A DNA stretch of 7,055 nucleotides from an uncultured bacterium (lineage in GTDB: Bacteria; Patescibacteriota; Minisyncoccia; Moranbacterales; GWC2-37-73): NCBI GenBank assembly GCA_903866285.1, contig CAIPMZ010000089.1, positions 1 through 7,055 on the forward strand. Direction: 5' to 3'. Below the pieces are notes generated by a model, which was not told the DNA's origin, did no database searches, and saw only the letters and a list, made by a program, of their open reading frames with translations. The first letter of the stretch is position 1; each line of letters opens with the position of its first letter. Both the position numbers and the translations under genes were made by a program. Shown in pieces: positions 5,582-7,055 of the stretch.

Positions 5582-6521
5582 GCTGATTTTTTCTAAAAAT
5601 AAAATTTTTAAGTTTTTACTGAAATTGACGGTGAGTCTTTTTTTTATCGCTTGGTTGGTGCTGAAAATAAAGTGGGGAGAGGTTTTAAATCATGCTTTGC
5701 AAATTGCTTGGTGGCAGATAGTTTTATATGTAGCGGTGCTACTTTTAGGGATGGTAATTTCAGCCTATAAATGGGAAATGCTTGCGCGAGCCAAGGGCTT
5801 TAATTTTCCGCTGAAAAAATATTTTCAACTATATTTAACCGGTACATTTTTAAATAACTTTTTGCCTTCTTTTATTGGGGGCGATACTTATCGGGCTTAT
5901 CAAATTGGCAAACCAGAGCGAAAATATATCGCAGCAACTTCGACAGTCATGATGGATCGCGTAACGGGCTTATTGGGTGCGATGATTTTATCGGTTTTTT
6001 TTGCGGTCTTAAATTGGCGCGTTGTAATAGAACATCGGCCACTGCTGCTTATTGCGGGGATTGCCTTGGTAGTTTTACTCGGCGTGCTAGCCACGGGCTT
6101 GGTGGTTAAACTGCCCTTCTGGAAATTGCTAGCTAAATTTACGCCGAAAAAGATTTTAGAAGTGATTAAAGATTTTGGACAATATCAGGGAAGTGTTGCC
6201 TTAAAAAAAGCTTTATGGCTTTCAGTTGGCTATGGGCTAATTGGGTTGGCGCTAGTTAACTATGTACTTTTTTCAGCGCTGGGTATTCAACTAAGTTTAC
6301 TAAATTATCTAACGGTTATCTTTTCAGTTAGTATCGTTTCTTCTATTCCGGTGAGTGTTAATAATATCGGAATTAAGGAATGGGCGTACGTAACTTTCTT
6401 TGGCCTTTTCGGAGTCAGTGCTTCGGCCGTCGTGACTATCGCAATTATCAGTCGAGTCCTCCAGATGCTGGTCAGTTTCGTGGCTTTGCCGATGTATCTA
6501 AAAAGTAAGCGCCAGGTTTAA
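5580..6521 (+). CDS. UPF0104 / LPG_synthase_TM family integral membrane protein
   Basis: The 313-residue protein is very hydrophobic, with about seven or eight membrane segments (roughly 12-30, 43-62, 83-100, 128-146, 153-175, 209-234, 240-258 and 281-305). It carries the family's conserved loops: SAYKWEMLARAKGF (61-74), the NNFLPSFIGGDTYRAY stretch (92-107), VMMDRVTGL (123-131) and SSIPVSVNNIGIKEWA (254-269), equivalent to the usual IP..GGIGv.E. This family shares the membrane half of lysylphosphatidylglycerol synthase (MprF), where that region moves modified lipids across the membrane. Proteins of this size lack the synthase domain, and many lie beside glycosyltransferase genes. A lipid or glycolipid transport role is inference. 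It starts at 5580 without a Shine-Dalgarno, after a gap with a palindromic element, and is followed by another membrane protein gene only 22 bases downstream, probably co-transcribed. Confidence 0.85.
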   Translation: MLIFSKNKIFKFLLKLTVSLFFIAWLVLKIKWGEVLNHALQIAWWQIVLYVAVLLLGMVISAYKWEMLARAKGFNFPLKKYFQLYLTGTFLNNFLPSFIGGDTYRAYQIGKPERKYIAATSTVMMDRVTGLLGAMILSVFFAVLNWRVVIEHRPLLLIAGIALVVLLGVLATGLVVKLPFWKLLAKFTPKKILEVIKDFGQYQGSVALKKALWLSVGYGLIGLALVNYVLFSALGIQLSLLNYLTVIFSVSIVSSIPVSVNNIGIKEWAYVTFFGLFGVSASAVVTIAIISRVLQMLVSFVALPMYLKSKRQV

Positions 6522-6543
6522 TTTTATCTTTTGAAAAATAAAA

Positions 6544-7029
6544 ATGAAGCTATTTAAAAAAGTAAGCCAACACGAAAAAGTTGCCGTGATTTTTTTCTTA
6601 ATCTTAATTGTTGGTATCTTTTTGAGGACATATCAATTTCACGCTTGGATGCGCTTTAGCGTCGATCAAGCAAGAGATGCCGGTATTGTCAGTGCCGCCT
6701 TGGAAAATAAGGAGCCGTTGCCCTTGCTTGGACCAAAAGCGGGAACGACAACTTTTAAATTAGGTTCAATTTACTATTATTTTTCATATATCTCAGCTAA
6801 GCTTTTTGGGAATTACCCTGACAAGATGGCCTATCCGAGTTTATTATCAGCTATCCTGGCGATTCCGCTTATGTTTTTTCTAATGAAAAAATACTTTCAG
6901 GAAAAGTTCGCCCTTGCGATTATAGCGGTGATGAGTTTTTCTTACCTCTTAGTTATTAGCTCGCGCTTTTCTTCTAATCCAGTATATTCCAATCCTCTTA
7001 TGAGCTTAAAGGGCGATTTTCCTAAATAG
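6544..7029 (+). CDS. N-terminal fragment of a GT39/PMT-like (GT-C) membrane glycosyltransferase, apparently truncated
   Basis: The 161 residues match the N-terminal third of GT-C enzymes of the GT39/ArnT/PMT type, which use polyprenyl-phosphate-linked sugars on the outer membrane face and are usually about 450-550 residues long. Visible are a first membrane helix (12-28), the acidic first loop with VDQARDA (40-46, D41 and D45), LGPKAG (62-67), LGSIYYYF (73-80), FGNYPDKMAYP (88-98), and helices about 97-114 and 121-139 leading to SSRF (139-142). After that point the sequence no longer looks like the family. The last 19 residues end at TAG 7027-7029, and the other two frames also reach stops within about 40 bases, so a single frameshift does not rescue it. 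The gene is therefore broken, or the sequence near the window end is faulty. It follows the UPF0104-type gene by 22 bases in the same direction. Function as it stands is doubtful. Confidence 0.7.
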   Translation: MKLFKKVSQHEKVAVIFFLILIVGIFLRTYQFHAWMRFSVDQARDAGIVSAALENKEPLPLLGPKAGTTTFKLGSIYYYFSYISAKLFGNYPDKMAYPSLLSAILAIPLMFFLMKKYFQEKFALAIIAVMSFSYLLVISSRFSSNPVYSNPLMSLKGDFPK

Positions 7030-7055
7030 ACCTATTTTTTAAAATTATTAAACAA

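Noticed and set aside
7024..7037. AAATAG/CTATTT hairpin followed by T bases as a terminator
   Set aside because: The stem has six pairs at most, is nearly all A-T and has a two-base loop, so it would be too weak to support.
7..7044. Identical 12-mer TATTTTTTAAAA at 7-18 and 7033-7044, suggesting a circular or terminally repeated sequence
   Set aside because: It is a pure AT run in AT-rich DNA and the flanking bases do not match; 12 bases is too short to support circularity.

Overview
The window is AT-rich, with seven genes all on the + strand and packed closely. It reads as a cell-surface glycan (polysaccharide or glycolipid) biosynthesis locus. It carries two membrane-anchored family 2 glycosyltransferases, UDP-glucose 6-dehydrogenase, a GT4 glycosyltransferase, a multi-pass UPF0104/LPG_synthase_TM-type membrane protein, and the N-terminal part of a GT39/PMT-like membrane glycosyltransferase. 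The style suggests a member of the Patescibacteria (Candidate Phyla Radiation): AT-rich, genes mostly without Shine-Dalgarno sequences, gaps filled with short degenerate tandem words, a GTCATTCCCG-type palindrome, and a stand-alone four-helix-bundle (23S rRNA intervening-sequence type) gene. This is inference from style and remembered family distribution; there is no rRNA or marker gene here to prove it. The ordinary genetic code fits, because no in-frame TGA interrupts any gene.

Layout. 1-236: gap with about eleven copies of an 8-bp word (84-170) and a likely promoter for the first gene. 237-1178 and 1248-2186: two GT2 polyprenyl-phosphate glycosyltransferase-like genes, the second with a possible promoter of its own. 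2187-2358: gap holding a 26-bp imperfect inverted repeat around the only strong Shine-Dalgarno in the window; that site precedes a 29-codon ORF whose stop overlaps the UDP-glucose dehydrogenase start. 2359-3684: UDP-glucose dehydrogenase. 3689-4226: a self-contained block made of a four-helix-bundle gene between 31-bp imperfect inverted repeats built of 9-bp words, fitting almost exactly between two neighbouring genes. 4231-5403: GT4 glycosyltransferase. 5404-5579: gap with a GC-rich palindromic element flanked by 7-bp word repeats. 5580-6521: LPG_synthase_TM family protein. 6544-7029: GT39-like protein that stops after 161 residues.

How the genes may work together (inference): UDP-glucose dehydrogenase makes UDP-glucuronate. 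The GT4 enzyme could use that or another nucleotide sugar on a glycan. The two GT2 proteins would load sugars onto polyprenyl phosphate at the inner membrane face. A GT39-type GT-C enzyme would use such lipid-linked sugars on the outer face. The UPF0104-type protein is often found beside glycosyltransferases and may have a lipid-related role.

The most interesting signal is the four-helix-bundle block. Its inverted ends, near-exact fit between two genes and different codon use (all six arginines AGA/AGG) suggest a mobile, intervening-sequence-like element in an intergenic site. Related short-period repeats, some paired as inverted arms, recur in the other larger gaps.
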